64,000 nt of DNA from Aquila chrysaetos chrysaetos (lineage: Eukaryota > Chordata > Aves > Accipitriformes > Accipitridae): assembly GCF_900496995.4 (NCBI RefSeq), contig NC_044009.1:11688001-11752000 (forward strand), written 5' to 3'. The position numbers were made by a program, and so were the translations under genes. The notes under the pieces are model-generated. The model ran no database searches and was not told the origin of the DNA. It was given only the letters and a program-made list of their open reading frames with translations. Of this stretch, positions 1 through 10,700 are shown piece by piece (position 1 is the first letter of the stretch; the number at the start of each line of letters is the position of its first letter).

Positions 1-136
1 ACGATGCAAAGCGTAGGGATAAGCAAGCTTTAAGCACGGGGTGGGGGACACTCGCTCCCAGGCGACCCCCGCGCCGGGGCTGTCCCCGGGCAACGGGGCG
101 CAGCAAGTCAGCCCCCCCCCCCGCCCCTCCGGCGGT

Positions 137-209
137 GCAGGCAGGAGAAAGGCCGGGCAGGTGGGGGTGCAGGCAGGAGAAAGGCCGGGCAGGTGGGGGT
201 GCAGGCAGG
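137..209 (+). repeat. 32-bp tandem repeat, about 2.3 copies, in ARL4C promoter
   Basis: Two identical 32-bp units lie head to tail at 137-168 and 169-200, and a third begins at 201 and breaks off after GCAGGCAGG at 209. Each unit starts GCAGGCAGGAGAAAGG and ends in a GTGGGGGT block. The identity of the two copies points to a recent duplication, so copy number may vary between individuals or species. It lies just upstream of the GC box at 263. Confidence 0.9.
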
Positions 210-262
210 GCGGGGGGGGGCGGGCGGAGCCGGCGGAAGGCGGCGGCGCGGCCCCTCCTCCC

Positions 263-270
263 GGGCGGGG
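263..270 (+). promoter_or_regulatory. GC box (SP/KLF-type site)
   Basis: The octamer GGGCGGGG is a canonical SP1/KLF binding core, about 205 bp upstream of the ARL4C start codon. A second core in the opposite orientation (CCGCCCC) sits at 121-127. Such sites are usual in TATA-less CpG-island promoters. Occupancy is inferred. Confidence 0.5.
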
Positions 271-315
271 CGGTGGCCGGCGGGTCCCGCAGCCCTGCCG
301 CCGCGTGGAGCCGCG

Positions 316-367
316 CTGCCTGCTCCCTGCCTGCTGCCTGCCTGCTGCCTGCTCGCTGCCCGCTCCC
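316..367 (+). repeat. CTGCC/TGCTGC-rich simple repeat in 5' leader region
   Basis: This stretch is an imperfect low-complexity repeat built from CTGCC, TGCTGCC and TGCTCCC units. It lies in the probable ARL4C 5' leader and is followed by an 18-base poly-C run at 388-405. Length polymorphism is likely. No protein-coding role is supported, although frames through it stay open because it lacks stop codons. Confidence 0.7.
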
Positions 368-436
368 AGCCCAGCTCGCCGCCGCCGCCCCCCCCCCCCC
401 CCCCCAGCCGTGCCCCTGCGGGCCGGCGGCGCGGGG

Positions 437-454
437 ATGGGCGCGGGGCTGTGA
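437..454 (+). promoter_or_regulatory. Short upstream ORF (5 codons) ahead of ARL4C
   Basis: An ATG at 437 in strong context (G at -3, G at +4) opens a five-codon frame (Met-Gly-Ala-Gly-Leu) ending at TGA 452-454, 20 bases before the ARL4C start codon and in a different frame. If transcription starts upstream of 437, ribosomes would meet this uORF first. Terminating uORFs close to a main start commonly lower or condition its translation. The sequence shows the uORF; its use is inferred. Confidence 0.55.
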
Positions 455-474
455 GGGCGGCGTGAGCCGTGGCC

Positions 475-1053
475 ATGGGGAACATCTCCTCCAACATCTC
501 CGCCTTCCAGTCCCTGCACATCGTCATGCTGGGCCTGGACTCGGCGGGGAAGACCACGGTGCTGTACCGGTTGAAGTTCAACGAGTTCGTCAACACCGTG
601 CCCACCATCGGTTTCAACACGGAGAAGATCCGGCTGAGCAACGGGACGGCCAAAGGCATCAGTTGCCACTTTTGGGACGTGGGTGGGCAGGAGAAGCTGC
701 GCCCGCTCTGGAAGTCCTACAGCCGCTGCACCGATGGCATCATCTACGTGGTGGACTCGGTGGACGTGGACCGGCTGGAGGAGGCCAAAACAGAGCTGCA
801 CAAGGTGACCAAGTTCGCCGAGAACCAAGGTACCCCGCTGCTGGTCATCGCCAACAAGCAGGACCTGCCCAAGTCCCTGCCGGTGGCCGAGATCGAGAAG
901 CAGCTGGCCCTCCACGAGCTGACCCCTTCCACCACCTACCACATCCAGCCCGCCTGCGCCATCATCGGCGAGGGGCTCACGGAGGGCATGGACAAGCTCT
1001 ACGAGATGATCCTCAAGCGGAGGAAGTCCCTCAAGCAGAAGAAGAAGCGGTAG
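475..1053 (+). CDS. ARL4C: ADP-ribosylation factor-like protein 4C (Arf-family small GTPase)
   Basis: A single-exon frame of 192 codons gives a complete ARL4C, the family's usual length and, as I recall it, nearly identical to the mammalian protein. The start is the ATG at 475, in a Kozak context (G at -3, G at +4). It places Gly2 of MGNISS for N-myristoylation; a GTG two codons upstream is not a plausible start. GTPase motifs are intact: P-loop GLDSAGKT (20-27), switch I Thr44, switch II WDVGGQE (67-73, with Gln72 as catalytic residue), NKQD (127-130) and ACAIIGEG (160-167). The C-terminus is a polybasic tail (181-192, KRRKSLKQKKKR) that binds acidic membrane lipids and can act as a nuclear signal. 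Known ARL4 proteins recruit cytohesins (ARF6 exchange factors) to the plasma membrane, and ARL4C affects filopodia, migration, tubule formation and cholesterol efflux. Wnt/beta-catenin, EGF-Ras and LXR inputs are reported for the mammalian gene. No damage is seen. Confidence 0.98.
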   Translation: MGNISSNISAFQSLHIVMLGLDSAGKTTVLYRLKFNEFVNTVPTIGFNTEKIRLSNGTAKGISCHFWDVGGQEKLRPLWKSYSRCTDGIIYVVDSVDVDRLEEAKTELHKVTKFAENQGTPLLVIANKQDLPKSLPVAEIEKQLALHELTPSTTYHIQPACAIIGEGLTEGMDKLYEMILKRRKSLKQKKKR

Positions 1054-1799
1054 AAGCCCCGCGGACGCGGGGAGGGATGGGGAAGCAGACAAAGGAACCG
1101 AGGGGGAGAGAGAACCAAAGCGATTCTTTTGGGTTTAATCGTTATTATTATTTTTTTTTCCTCTTTTTTCTCCCCCCCCCCCCCCCCCTTTCCAAATGAA
1201 AAGACAATAGTGGTGACAACAAAGCCGCTCCCGCCAGCCAAGCCCACATCCCGGCTGCGGGCGAGAGCCGGGATCTCCCCTCTCCCACCGCCCCTTGCCG
1301 CGGACCACCGTCCTCCCAGGGGCCGGATCCGGATCTCCTGGGGCCCCTGGGCCGGGCTGGAGACGTGCTACCGGGCCGAGACCCCCCGCCGTCCTTCGAG
1401 ACCACCGAGCTTTTTTTGTGTGCCGGGGGCGAACAGGGCAGGACCCTGTTGAAGTGCATTTGAGAGAAGCCCGGCGTGCTTCTGGATCTTTAACGTGTGC
1501 ATTTTTTTTGGGGGGGGGGGGGGCGAGGATGCTATGGGGGGCAAGAAGGCAGCACCCGGGTTTGGCAAGGTCACCGGTGAGGGGGCTTCCCGATACTTGC
1601 CCGCATCCCCGCATCCCTCCCCCGCGTTTGTGGGTGGGAAGGGGTGTCGAAAGCGGAGGGGGGGGGGGGCTTGGACCAGCACAAAATGTCTTGGGGGGTG
1701 TGATGGGTAAGAGGACAAACCCCCTCCCCCCACCCCCCCCTCCTGGCTGGTGTTTTAGGGTGCGGATGGGCGCAGAGCAAGGACAGGCAGCCTTCAGCC

Positions 1800-1819
1800 G
1801 GGGGGGGGGGGGGGGGGGG
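1800..1819 (+). repeat. G20 homopolymer in ARL4C 3' UTR
   Basis: Twenty consecutive G residues lie on the transcribed (mRNA-sense) strand. Shorter G runs occur at 1510-1523, 1658-1669 and 1947-1957. In RNA such tracts can fold into G-quadruplexes. They are also hard to sequence, so the exact length is uncertain. Confidence 0.85.
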
Positions 1820-3459
1820 TTGCTGCTAAGCCTGCGGCTCCGGGGGTGCCTAGCAGCTGCTGACCAGTGCTGAGCTTTAAGCTGTTTGCTTAAAAAAAGA
1901 AGGAAAAAATCAAAAAAGGTTTTGGGTGAACGCTGCTGGAAGTGTTTGGGGGGGGGGATGTCCAGGAGTCCCCCTTCTCAAAGGCTTAATTGTGTCATCT
2001 TCTGAAGCAAAGCCCTGAGCAGGTCTTTATTGTGCCCAGGCAGAGGCATGCTCCAAGGTGCTAATTTGCTCCAGCTGGGGTGATCCAAACTAGGGGTTAA
2101 TTAAAAAAAAAAAAAAAAAACCAAACAGAAAAAGCAAGCGTCATGGTACTGGTCACTGTGCTGTCGGTGCAAGAGGTCAGGGCAGCGCTTGCTAAACGTG
2201 GGGTTTTCGGGGGGTCATGGCAGGGCAGGACGGACGGACAGCTCCCGGCACTGCCCGCTGAGATGGCCAGAGCTTGCAAAATCTCTGCTGGAAAGGGACT
2301 CGGCAGCGCCGGGAAAATGGCAGGGTGTGAGGAGACATGGGGGGGCGGGGGGTAACATTGGGGGGTGCTAGTTTTTTTATAAAGATTTAAACCCGATACA
2401 AAGCAGAGAGCCCCTTGCTGCCAGCAGTAGCTGTGTGGGCTGCCTCTGCCTGCTGAGCGCCCGGGGCAGGGTCAGGCCCCGCCACGTCCTTCTGCAGGTG
2501 AATTTTGGTACCTGGAAGGGACTGGGGACCAAAAAGCCATTTGTTGTCTGTGTTTTCGCCTGGGACCCAGCTCTCTGGAGGAGAAAAGCAGGGTCTCGGC
2601 TTTCCATGCTGCCCACGGAGCAGAAGCAGGCAGCCCTCAGGGGCCAAATACCCTGAGTTTTGAGCCACGCAGTCTGGCAGGATTTTCTGGTGATTTTACA
2701 CCAGCCTTCCCATTTGAAAACCCCTTCCCAGAGCAGCCAAGGAGAAACCACCAAGCAGACAAAAGAAAAATGCCCTTCGGGTTTCAGGGAGTTGATTCTC
2801 CCCTTGCAGCAATGAGCGCGGCACCTTCCAAATAGCGGGTTTTTTGTTAGGAAACAAATGTTGCAGCCAAGTAGTATTTCTCTTCTTGCGGGATTTGAGT
2901 TCCCAACGCGAGTCCTGACTTGTGTGCTGAGTGAGTGGGCTGGTCCCATCAGTTCAGGTGGCTCTGTTCCCGCTTCCTTGGGTTTTCTTTGCTTTGTCTT
3001 CACCTCCAACACTTTGGTACTTGCTGTCAAGAGAGGAAAAAAAAAATTATTTATTTTTGATGCCACAGAAGCCACGTGCAGTAACCCTTTTTTTGGAGAG
3101 CGACCCATTTTAGAGGCGAAACATAAAGCTACGTTTTCCCCACCAACTCAAAAGCGATCAGGTTTTAACAATGACACGTGCAGGCTATTAGCTGTGGGTT
3201 TTGCCTCCTTGCTGTCAAGACGTAGGTCTTGATTTAGCAAATGCTGGCATGGAAAGCCCGGTGGCATGCATTTACGGAGTTTGGTCCTTCCTGGGAGTTT
3301 GTTACACCCAGCTCAGCTGAGCATCCCCTTGGAGAAATGGCTGGTTTTTGGCAGAGCACTGAAGCGTGCGCTGAACTGGCAGCGCAGGCTTGAAGCTTCA
3401 GCTGAGCCAGGTGGGACGCTGTGGCGGTGCCGTTCCTACCAACTCTGCTTTCTGCAATA

Positions 3460-3465
3460 ATTAAA
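3460..3465 (+). terminator. Possible proximal polyadenylation signal (ATTAAA)
   Basis: ATTAAA is the commonest variant hexamer, and here it is followed by U-rich sequence (ACTTTTCC). It could give a 3' UTR about 400 bases shorter than the distal site. Another ATTAAA at 2100-2105 opens directly into an A18 run and is less convincing. Confidence 0.3.
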
Positions 3466-3875
3466 AAGACTTTTCCAATTAGTAGCTAATGGCTTCCGTG
3501 GTATTTCTGTAACGTTTCACAACCGTACGCTGATTTTTCCTGTATGAAGATGTGCATCGCCTACGGTGGACTAGAAGAAGAGGTGCCTCAGCAAAACAGT
3601 GGTTAAGGGAAACTGCATGGGTTGTTGCTCTGAAAAATGAGCTGGGATTTTTGCAAGGTTGTGCATCTTCTCTAAATACGTTTGAATGACCTTTTTTTTT
3701 TTTTTAGCAGCTATCACAAGGTACCAGTCTCATTTTCCCAGGTACCTTCGCAGTGTTCCCATCAGTGCTGGATATCCTGCTGCGCGTGTCCTACCCTTGC
3801 CATTGTCCGTCAGTCTCTGTTCCTCCTGTCTTTTCTTCTTTTTTTAAAAGATACAGACATAATGCTGTGAACTGA

Positions 3876-3881
3876 AATAAA
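3876..3881 (+). terminator. Likely main ARL4C polyadenylation signal (AATAAA)
   Basis: AATAAA is followed by an AU-rich stretch, a likely cleavage zone around 3890-3910, and then a GT-rich downstream element (GTGTTGTTCTG, 3921-3931). This is the standard hexamer plus GU-rich layout and the only canonical AATAAA I found between the stop codon and 4 kb. An A-run at 3909-3919 lies just past it and could prime oligo-dT internally. Confidence 0.65.
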
Positions 3882-3905
3882 TTATTTATACAATGAAAGG
3901 GCCTG

Positions 3906-6900
3906 ATAAAAAAAAAAAAGGTGTTGTTCTGCTTATTTCTCTAATATCAATGCTGCATTTTACAGTTGGTTCTTGTTGCACGTTATGAAGGAGCTGGGCA
4001 TGGGGACGGAGAAGGGACCTGCTCAGGATCACTCTGCACCCAGCGGTACGCTGGCACGGGTCTGTCACATGGCGTTCCTCTGCAGCGTGTCCCTCTAGGA
4101 CGTGGGGAACATCGATAATTTTGCAGTTAATGAAATCTGAGCTCTTTTGCAGGACACTTAATTTCTCTGCATCTCTGCTGCTGTCCGTGAAAGAGGAGAA
4201 TACTGTTTGGTGTGGGTATTTTCTTCCCTCACCTCTTTTTATTTTAAATCCGTGTGAAGGAGGCGATCACCCTGTGCACAGCACTTTGAGGAGGAAGCGA
4301 GAAAGTTTTGGGTTTGCTCGGTGTGGCTTTTTTAAATGCGTGTCCTCAGGCAAGCCCGTTGCAGTGGCAGAGAGCCAGGTCTGCAGGGGTTAAAGCACCA
4401 GGCGGGCAGTTGAGAACAGGATGCTGCAGAGCTGGAGGCTGCCTCTGCTCCTGGGTGGCTGCTAACACAGGAAACACAGGGTGACATTTCGGAGAGGAGA
4501 GCCGGAGCTGGGTGGTAAATGACTTTTTGCTTTCTTTTTAAAACGGTGACATGGCAGCCAGGAAGGAAATGATAAGCCCAATTCGCGAAGGCGCGATTTG
4601 GCTGGGCTTGTGAGCGCTTAACCTGCTCGAGGTTTGTGCTGGGCTTCTCTCTGCTGCCCAGGTGGACCCCCTGGTTTCCAGGGTGCAGAGTGCCCAGGTG
4701 AGAGGATGTGCTGTCCGCTTTGCAGGATCAGGGTCTTGGGGCTCTAAAGGGCTGCAGGACCTCAAAATGAACCTAAAGGCTTATCCAGTGATGCAGTTAC
4801 TGAGCTCCTATCAAGGCTGTTGGTTCACGCCCAGAAACCGCTTGAAGCTGAGCTGGATGGTGATCAGTGGCATTCAAGGATTGAGTTGCTGAGTGCTCAG
4901 CTGCCTCGTGACCATGCAGAGAGCCTCGGAAAGGTGCAGTTCCCCACAGGCTCCTTCCTCGCACAGACCATCACCAACAGGTTCCTGTCTCTCTGCCACA
5001 GGGGCGGCATGGTGGGCAGCATGGTCCGGTCCAGCGCTCCTCAAGATGCTTCTGACCATCGCTTCCCTTTGTCCCTCCAGCCCCGGTTTTCAGGCAGCAT
5101 GCGGGACATCATGTTTCTTCTGGCCTGCGTTTCATGGATCTGAAAGCCCAGGAGCGGATGCTGCACTGCCTGCACCCTCCTTAGCGTGAAGGGACTCATC
5201 CTCACCGATCCCACCCAGTGGGAGCCGATTTATGGGGGTTTTCCTGCTGGCATGGAGTCGTGCACACTGGCATTGTGTCCCTGTTCAGGCTTATCTGTGC
5301 CCCAGGGAGCCCAGACTTGGATCCCTTGGGCACACAGGGCGACATGCTATGTCCCGCATGGAGCTGGGGGGGGCTTTCCTTCTCCTGGTTTAATGGGGGG
5401 AACCATTCCTGCCCCTGTGATGGAGGAAGAGGAACAGCCAGAAGGGTTTGGGCTGTAGGTTTTGAGAGGCTGTGACTGTGCGTGTGTGACTGTGTAACTG
5501 GATCTCCCCCCCCCCGCTCTGTGAGCGAGGCGGCGGGGGGGGGGGGGGCTGAGCTAGGATGTCTCAGTTTATTTTACTGCCGAAGCCACTGGCTTGTGGG
5601 AAGGGGCGGGAGGGGTTGTGTCTTCTTGCAAGCAAAGCTCCTTGTGCCTCAAGCTGACATCCTCCTTCAAGCCACACAGCCTCTCCTCCTGGCCAGAGAG
5701 TGCTTTTGTCAGCAGGGGTTTTTGCGTGTTTAGGCCAGTTGTCATGAAAACATTGCACAAGGAGCGTGCTGACCTTGTGGTGCCCTGAAGCAGCATGCTG
5801 GCTGTGATTTATGCTGCCGTACCATCTCCCCAAGCAGGCAGTTCAGTAAAACAGCGAGTGATGCTGGAGCCATGGTCCCCAGCCAAATGTTTGGGGACCC
5901 TCATGGCATGTGGAGCACAAGCCACCAGGCAGTGCCCAAGGATGCTGCCCCTGCATGGGACCAGCGGGGAGAAAAAGCAGTGAGGAAGCGGTTGGGCTGT
6001 CAGCTGCATTGGATCTCCACAAGCATGGGCTAGGAGCGGGTGAGATGGACCTGCAACCTTTCAAATGGCAGAAAGGCAAGAAGAGAATGGACCAGGGCTG
6101 GGGTCTAGCCAGGAGCAGCAGGAGTTGGGGTCGGGACAGAAATAAGTAGAGAGAAGCTACCAGTGTGTCTCCCACAGGTCCCTGACATACCCTCTCTGAA
6201 GGCCACCAAGGGAGGGCTGCTGAGCAATTTCCACTTGCTCTTATGGACAAGGGTGCTTCAAACACCTCTCTGATGGCTTGGAATGTCCTACGTTTTCATG
6301 CATATAGCTTCATGAGGACTCCACCCCAAGAGCTCTGCAGCCCCTCTTCTGCAGGTTCTGCCTTGCCTCTTAGTGTCTCAGTTACACAGGTCCTTCTCCC
6401 TCTCTTTCCCTGGTTTGCCTTGTTAAGCTAAATCCCTCTGCTTTATTTCAAATGGGATTTGCCTCCCAAGGAAGTATCTTTAAAAGGATCATCTTGGTTA
6501 GTGTAATTCGTAGGGCACTGAATCCTTGAAGCATGGTCTAATGCAAAGAGAGCTATATCTTTGCACAGCACAAGGTACTTCTGGTCAAAGTTTGGGTGTG
6601 GTGAGGATGACCATCTCTTTAGAATGGTCTATAAACCATTACAAGAAGAAAAAAAAAAAATCCCACGCTGATTCAAACTGGGACCCTGTTTGCTTTGTTT
6701 TCAGTCAGCTCCATCCTAAAGCTTCTTCAATGTGAATTACCCCAAATCACATGTACTTTTTGTCTGAGCAGCAAAAGCCCACTGCTGTGAGTGAGGTCTG
6801 CAGGACACTAGGCACTTTACACACATCTCATGCAAAAAAGGTAGTGCTTGCCTAGTAGAGCGAAATTGAGACATTTCAGCACAAGCATATTCTCATTGAG

Positions 6901-7377
6901 GATAGTTCATGATGACTAGGGAATATGGAGAGCCCAGTCTGGAAATATTTGCTGTAATAAACCATTCTGTTTATTTCAGCTTACCTTGTGTTTGCTTCCC
7001 TCAGATATTTGAGTGAGATTTAAGGGCGGAACGCTTACAAAAAAAGAACAACTCTCCAGCAACTGCATTAAAATACTGATAAAAAGTGAGTTATGAAGCC
7101 TATAAATCCCCCAGGTGTTTGCAATGGAGCTATACTCAGCCGACAGGTGACCAGAAATAATCCCAAGTGCCTAATGACCCCCTTGTCCTCCCTCCCTGAC
7201 AGCCTTGACTAATGACATCTTATGGCTTGCAAAAATGCTGCAGCACGAGGAGAGTCTGTGAGAAGTGCTGCTGAGCCCAGGGCCACGGGCCGCTGGGGGA
7301 GAGGGACGACAGCCTGCTTGCAGACACTGGGGAATGGAAGGCGGAGATGATCTCACCTAGCTCTTCATCAACCCACA
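3906..7377. other. Non-coding intergenic stretch after ARL4C
   Basis: Apart from the MIR-like relic at 4150-4290 I see no gene, RNA or clear transposon here. Short G-rich runs occur near 5370-5400 and 5530-5548, and an A-run at 6649-6660. Open frames are short and overlap on both strands. Confidence 0.6.
4150..4290 (+). mobile_element. Possible ancient MIR-type SINE relic
   Basis: The stretch reads like a decayed MIR core: a CACTTAATTTCTCTG block, a later CCGTGAAAGAGGAGAATAC block standing where MIR has its CTGTAAAATGGGGATAATA segment, and then GTGCACAGCACTTTG, similar to the MIR 3' part. I judge this from the order of several weak matches, with no long identity. It lies about 250 bases past the ARL4C polyadenylation site. 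Confidence 0.35.
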
Positions 7378-7408
<31 letters not shown>

Positions 7409-7455
7409 GTTATATTTAATTATTATTTATTATTATTTATTATTATTTTTATTAC
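7378..7455 (+). repeat. (GAT)10 microsatellite with adjoining ATT-rich repeat
   Basis: Ten perfect GAT units at 7378-7407 run into an imperfect ATT/TTTA repeat to about 7455. This is a compound trinucleotide microsatellite and is likely to be length-polymorphic. It is non-coding here. Confidence 0.95.
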
Positions 7456-7695
7456 TTTGGCCCAGTGGTACCCAAATTTTGCAGCTGGAGTGGACTACTG
7501 TCAGCTCATGAAGTTTCTTGTGATCCCCCAGTGCTGGGGCTGAAGCATTCCCAAAAGTTGGTGTCTGGGGAGACAGGCAAACATGAAGCTCCTGATCCCA
7601 CCTGGCATTGCTTTCAAGTCTGTATTTTGCTGCTGGAAAGAGGGCAGAACACAAAGCTGGGTTCAATGTGGTTTTCCAGTCTCTGCTACTGGCTC

Positions 7696-7765
7696 CTGCC
7701 TTACCTTGGTCACATCACTTTAGATGCCCTCAGGCTTCTTTTCCACAGGTGTAAAACAAGGTTGC
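7696..7765 (+). mobile_element. Possible ancient MIR-type SINE relic
   Basis: The order CCTTGGTCACATCACTTTA, CCCTCAGGCTTCTT, then CCACAGGTGTAAAAC follows the MIR core pattern (a CCTTGGGCAAGTCACTTAA-like block, a CCTCAGTTTCC-like block, and a CATCTGTAAAATGGGG-like block). The similarity is spread over about 70 bases with several mismatches and gaps, as expected of a relic shared by amniotes. Confidence 0.45.
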
Positions 7766-10700
7766 CAGCATTTTTCTTACTCCCAAGGCTAAAAAAAGAA
7801 ATCAGTGCTGGTGGTGTGATACTCAGATACCCATACTAAAGATGCTAAACCTGCAGGATGGTCTCTTACATGGTGGGGAAAGGGATTGAATGGTGCTTGG
7901 GTGGGGGAAGATTGCTGCAGGTCTGAGTACTCCTGCTTGCACTGTGGGCGGAAGAGCTACATCAGGGCTGAGTACCTCGGTTCAGCATCCAGCAGCTCCA
8001 TGCCATGCTGACTTTATTTTATGACCTGTGGCTCTCTCAAACCCTCCAGCCGTATCCTCCAAGTTATGGCTGCAAGATGGAGGTTAATAACCCATTTTAA
8101 ACCCCAGACTCCATACTTGTGGGCTCCCCTGCAGCTACAGGGATGGTAATGAAGTCCTGCAGGCAGAGGAGATGGCACAGACGCTCCCATCACCAGCGTA
8201 GCACTGTGCCAGCAGTGGACAGGCCATGTCTCCACGGCTGGAGGCAGCTCAGGACCCTGCAGATCCACCCACGCAGAGGTGAAAGACCAGCGTGGCAACG
8301 GGAAACGGGAACACAGGGCAATTGTTGTGCTGGTTAATGTTTAAATAGCTCTTGGGAAGCCCTCTCCTTTGCCGCTTACATTCTCTAACAAGGGGGCCCT
8401 TTCAACTCTTTGGCAATTTCCCCATCCTTTGGCTTCTGCTGCCTGTTTAAAATGTCCAAAGGCAGGAGGGGGAATGGCAATGCTGCAGCTTTGCAATGTT
8501 TTCTTGCCCATCACCTCCTCCTAGGATAGACCACACTCTTTCCCAGCCAGCCTTAGAAACCACCTGATTACTTAGAAGGAGGGATCTGTTAGAGCTGGTT
8601 GGTGCCAAGATGATGATGGGCTGTGGGGAAAAAAAAAAAAAAACCAAAATAACAACCCACCACCCATACACTATTCTTGGAGTGTGTGCTTGGTTGTTCC
8701 CCATCCAACCTAGCTAGTGACAGCCACATCTCCAGAAGAACTGGCCAACTGCACAGGTCTTTGTCTCCCATGCATGGCCAAGGGGTAGCATCTGGTGATG
8801 CCACCAGAGAGGTGGGGAGACCTTGCTGATGTCTCCCCACAAACCTCAGCCCATCCCCAGGACCTGCTGCATTTCTTCTGGAACTTCCAGCAGCGCCGGA
8901 GGATCTCAGACTGAGACTGGGGCAAGGATAGTTTAAAATTAGCCCCTGCCAGTTTTGCCTGCAGCTTCTGATGCCAAAGCCAGCCATCTTCCCACCCAGC
9001 CCAGCCTCTCCTAAGGTGCTGCCCACCTTCATCTTTTCATCACAAGGGTGTGATGCAGAGTCCCACAATGATTTGTCTCTCATCAGCTGCAAAACCTCAC
9101 GCAGGACAAATAACCCATCCAGGGCCGCCTCCTCCTTCCCCAGCCGACCCCCTGTAAAACTCGATTAGAGCAAAGCGGGTGGCGGGGGGCTAAAACTGTT
9201 TGTTAAACCTCAGCATCAGCATTTCTTTTCAGCCTGGCTGCTCTGTGTCCCTGGTAACTGCTGGGGTGTAATGGGTGCAAACCAAAGCGTGAGTGCAGGC
9301 GAGGAAGCCCCGGTGTGACAATGTGTTTGAAGATCATGGTGGAGAATGAGGCGGCCATAAACCCGTCGGGAGGTCACTGAAGGGGCTGGTTTGGGAAAAG
9401 CAAGCCCTGCTGGCGTTTTATCACTGTGGCCTGAGGGTTTTATAACCTCTGAGGATGCTCTGAGCTGAGCAGAGCCTGTACTGGCTCATTTTAAGCTAAA
9501 AATTGGCTTAGTTCTGGATGAGGGACAGCCTGGGAGAAGAGGGCTTGGGGTCCATAAGCAAGGTCCTCGTTCCCCAACACCTCCCCACACCAGCCTTGCT
9601 GCAGGGCTGGAGCCCAGGTGCCTCTTGAGGCAGCACCCACCCCTGTTTATGGATTGCTAATGCCAAGGCTTGATGTTTATCATGCGGTTGCCCATGGGAG
9701 ACTCGGGTGCCCAACGCTCCTTTATTTTTAGCTAGATAACAGAGAGAGTGACGCAGAAAGATGGGAGGGAGGAGGAGGGGCTGTATCTGCTGAGACCGTG
9801 GCAATGTTCAAGTTCTTTATCTGTAATTACTTGCAAATAAGTCTTGGGTATGTTTGTATATATATATATATATATATTTTATATCCAACCCCTGTTCTGT
9901 TTTATATATATATATATAATTGCACCCAGGGAGAGTATACTGGAAATATTTCGTTAGCTCTTGTGTCACCAGGACCTTATTTTCCCCAGGGTTTCAGTGC
10001 CAGCAGGCAACCATGTACCAGTGTCCCAGCAGGGCTGGCATGGCAGCCCAAGCATGTGTTAGGAGAGAGAAATGCTGGGCTGACTTCAAATGTGAGTTGG
10101 AGTTGGAAGAACCTCATCTTCACTGATGGCTGAAGGACCTGCATTGCAACTTATGAAAGCTGCTTTCCCCCATTGTGGTTAGGCACATGCCTGATGGCAC
10201 TGCGCACTGGGATGCGTGGGAGCTTCATCCCAGCACTGAGCTGAATTGTTCTCTGCCAGCTCGTGGGACCGAGGTCTGGCATGGGGCTCACCAACTCCAA
10301 CCCCTTCAAGAACCCTTCTTGCCTACTGGCTGAGCCATGGCTCTGCCCGCTCCTCTTAAAGAGGATATTTCTTTTGGTGATTTGGAGCCTTTTAATTTCC
10401 AGCCCACAACATTTCCCAACCACTTTGTGCCTGTTGGCCCCTGTGCCAGAGTTATCCCTTAGCTCAAGCAGCTCTCCTCTGCGCTGGGTGCGGATGTGTT
10501 TATAGAGGCAATCACAGCTCTCTGAGACACCATCCTGTGGGACAGAGAAGAACCTCTCCATGTCCCCACTAAAATGGGCCCTATTTCTGCTCTGAAACTT
10601 AGGAGGGTGGTAGGGGGAAATTCAATGAGATAAGAAACCCAGAGTGTCCTCCACACTCAGGCTGAGGGTACATCAGAAAGCTGGAGGTGGCAGCGATGCA

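Larger units (their letters stand above)
1..1450 (+). promoter_or_regulatory. CpG island covering ARL4C promoter, leader and coding exon
   Basis: The first 1.4 kb is very GC-rich and dense in CpG, unlike the CpG-poor sequence after about 1.5 kb. It spans the upstream region, the probable transcription start and the whole ARL4C coding exon. I see no TATA box just before the leader, which fits a dispersed-start CpG-island promoter. The exact transcription start cannot be read from sequence alone. The 3' boundary is approximate, because CpG density falls gradually between about 1.3 and 1.6 kb. Confidence 0.85.
1054..3900 (+). other. ARL4C: Probable ARL4C 3' untranslated region
   Basis: Sequence after the stop codon has no intron or domain signal and continues to a good polyadenylation site at 3876. 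A 3' UTR of about 2.8 kb fits the long 3' UTR of this single-exon gene in other vertebrates. It contains unusual homopolymers: C17 at 1172-1188, G14 at 1510-1523, G20 at 1800-1819 and A18 at 2103-2120. AT-rich patches occur at 1139-1160 and 3046-3058. The reverse-strand open frame of 243 codons (2377-3108) shows no recognisable protein and is treated as chance. Confidence 0.65.

Noticed and set aside
469-474. Two-codon N-terminal extension of ARL4C from a GTG
   Set aside because: A GTG start is not expected in a vertebrate, and the extension would hide the myristoylated glycine after ATG 475.
135-1199. Open frame of 354 codons overlapping ARL4C in another plus-strand frame
   Set aside because: It is open because the CpG island is poor in stop codons. 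The product is low-complexity Gly/Ala/Arg/Pro and resembles no protein, while the ARL4C frame is unmistakable.
2377-3108. Reverse-strand frame of 243 codons in the ARL4C 3' UTR
   Set aside because: No domain or known relative, no promoter or polyadenylation context, and composition like the surrounding UTR.
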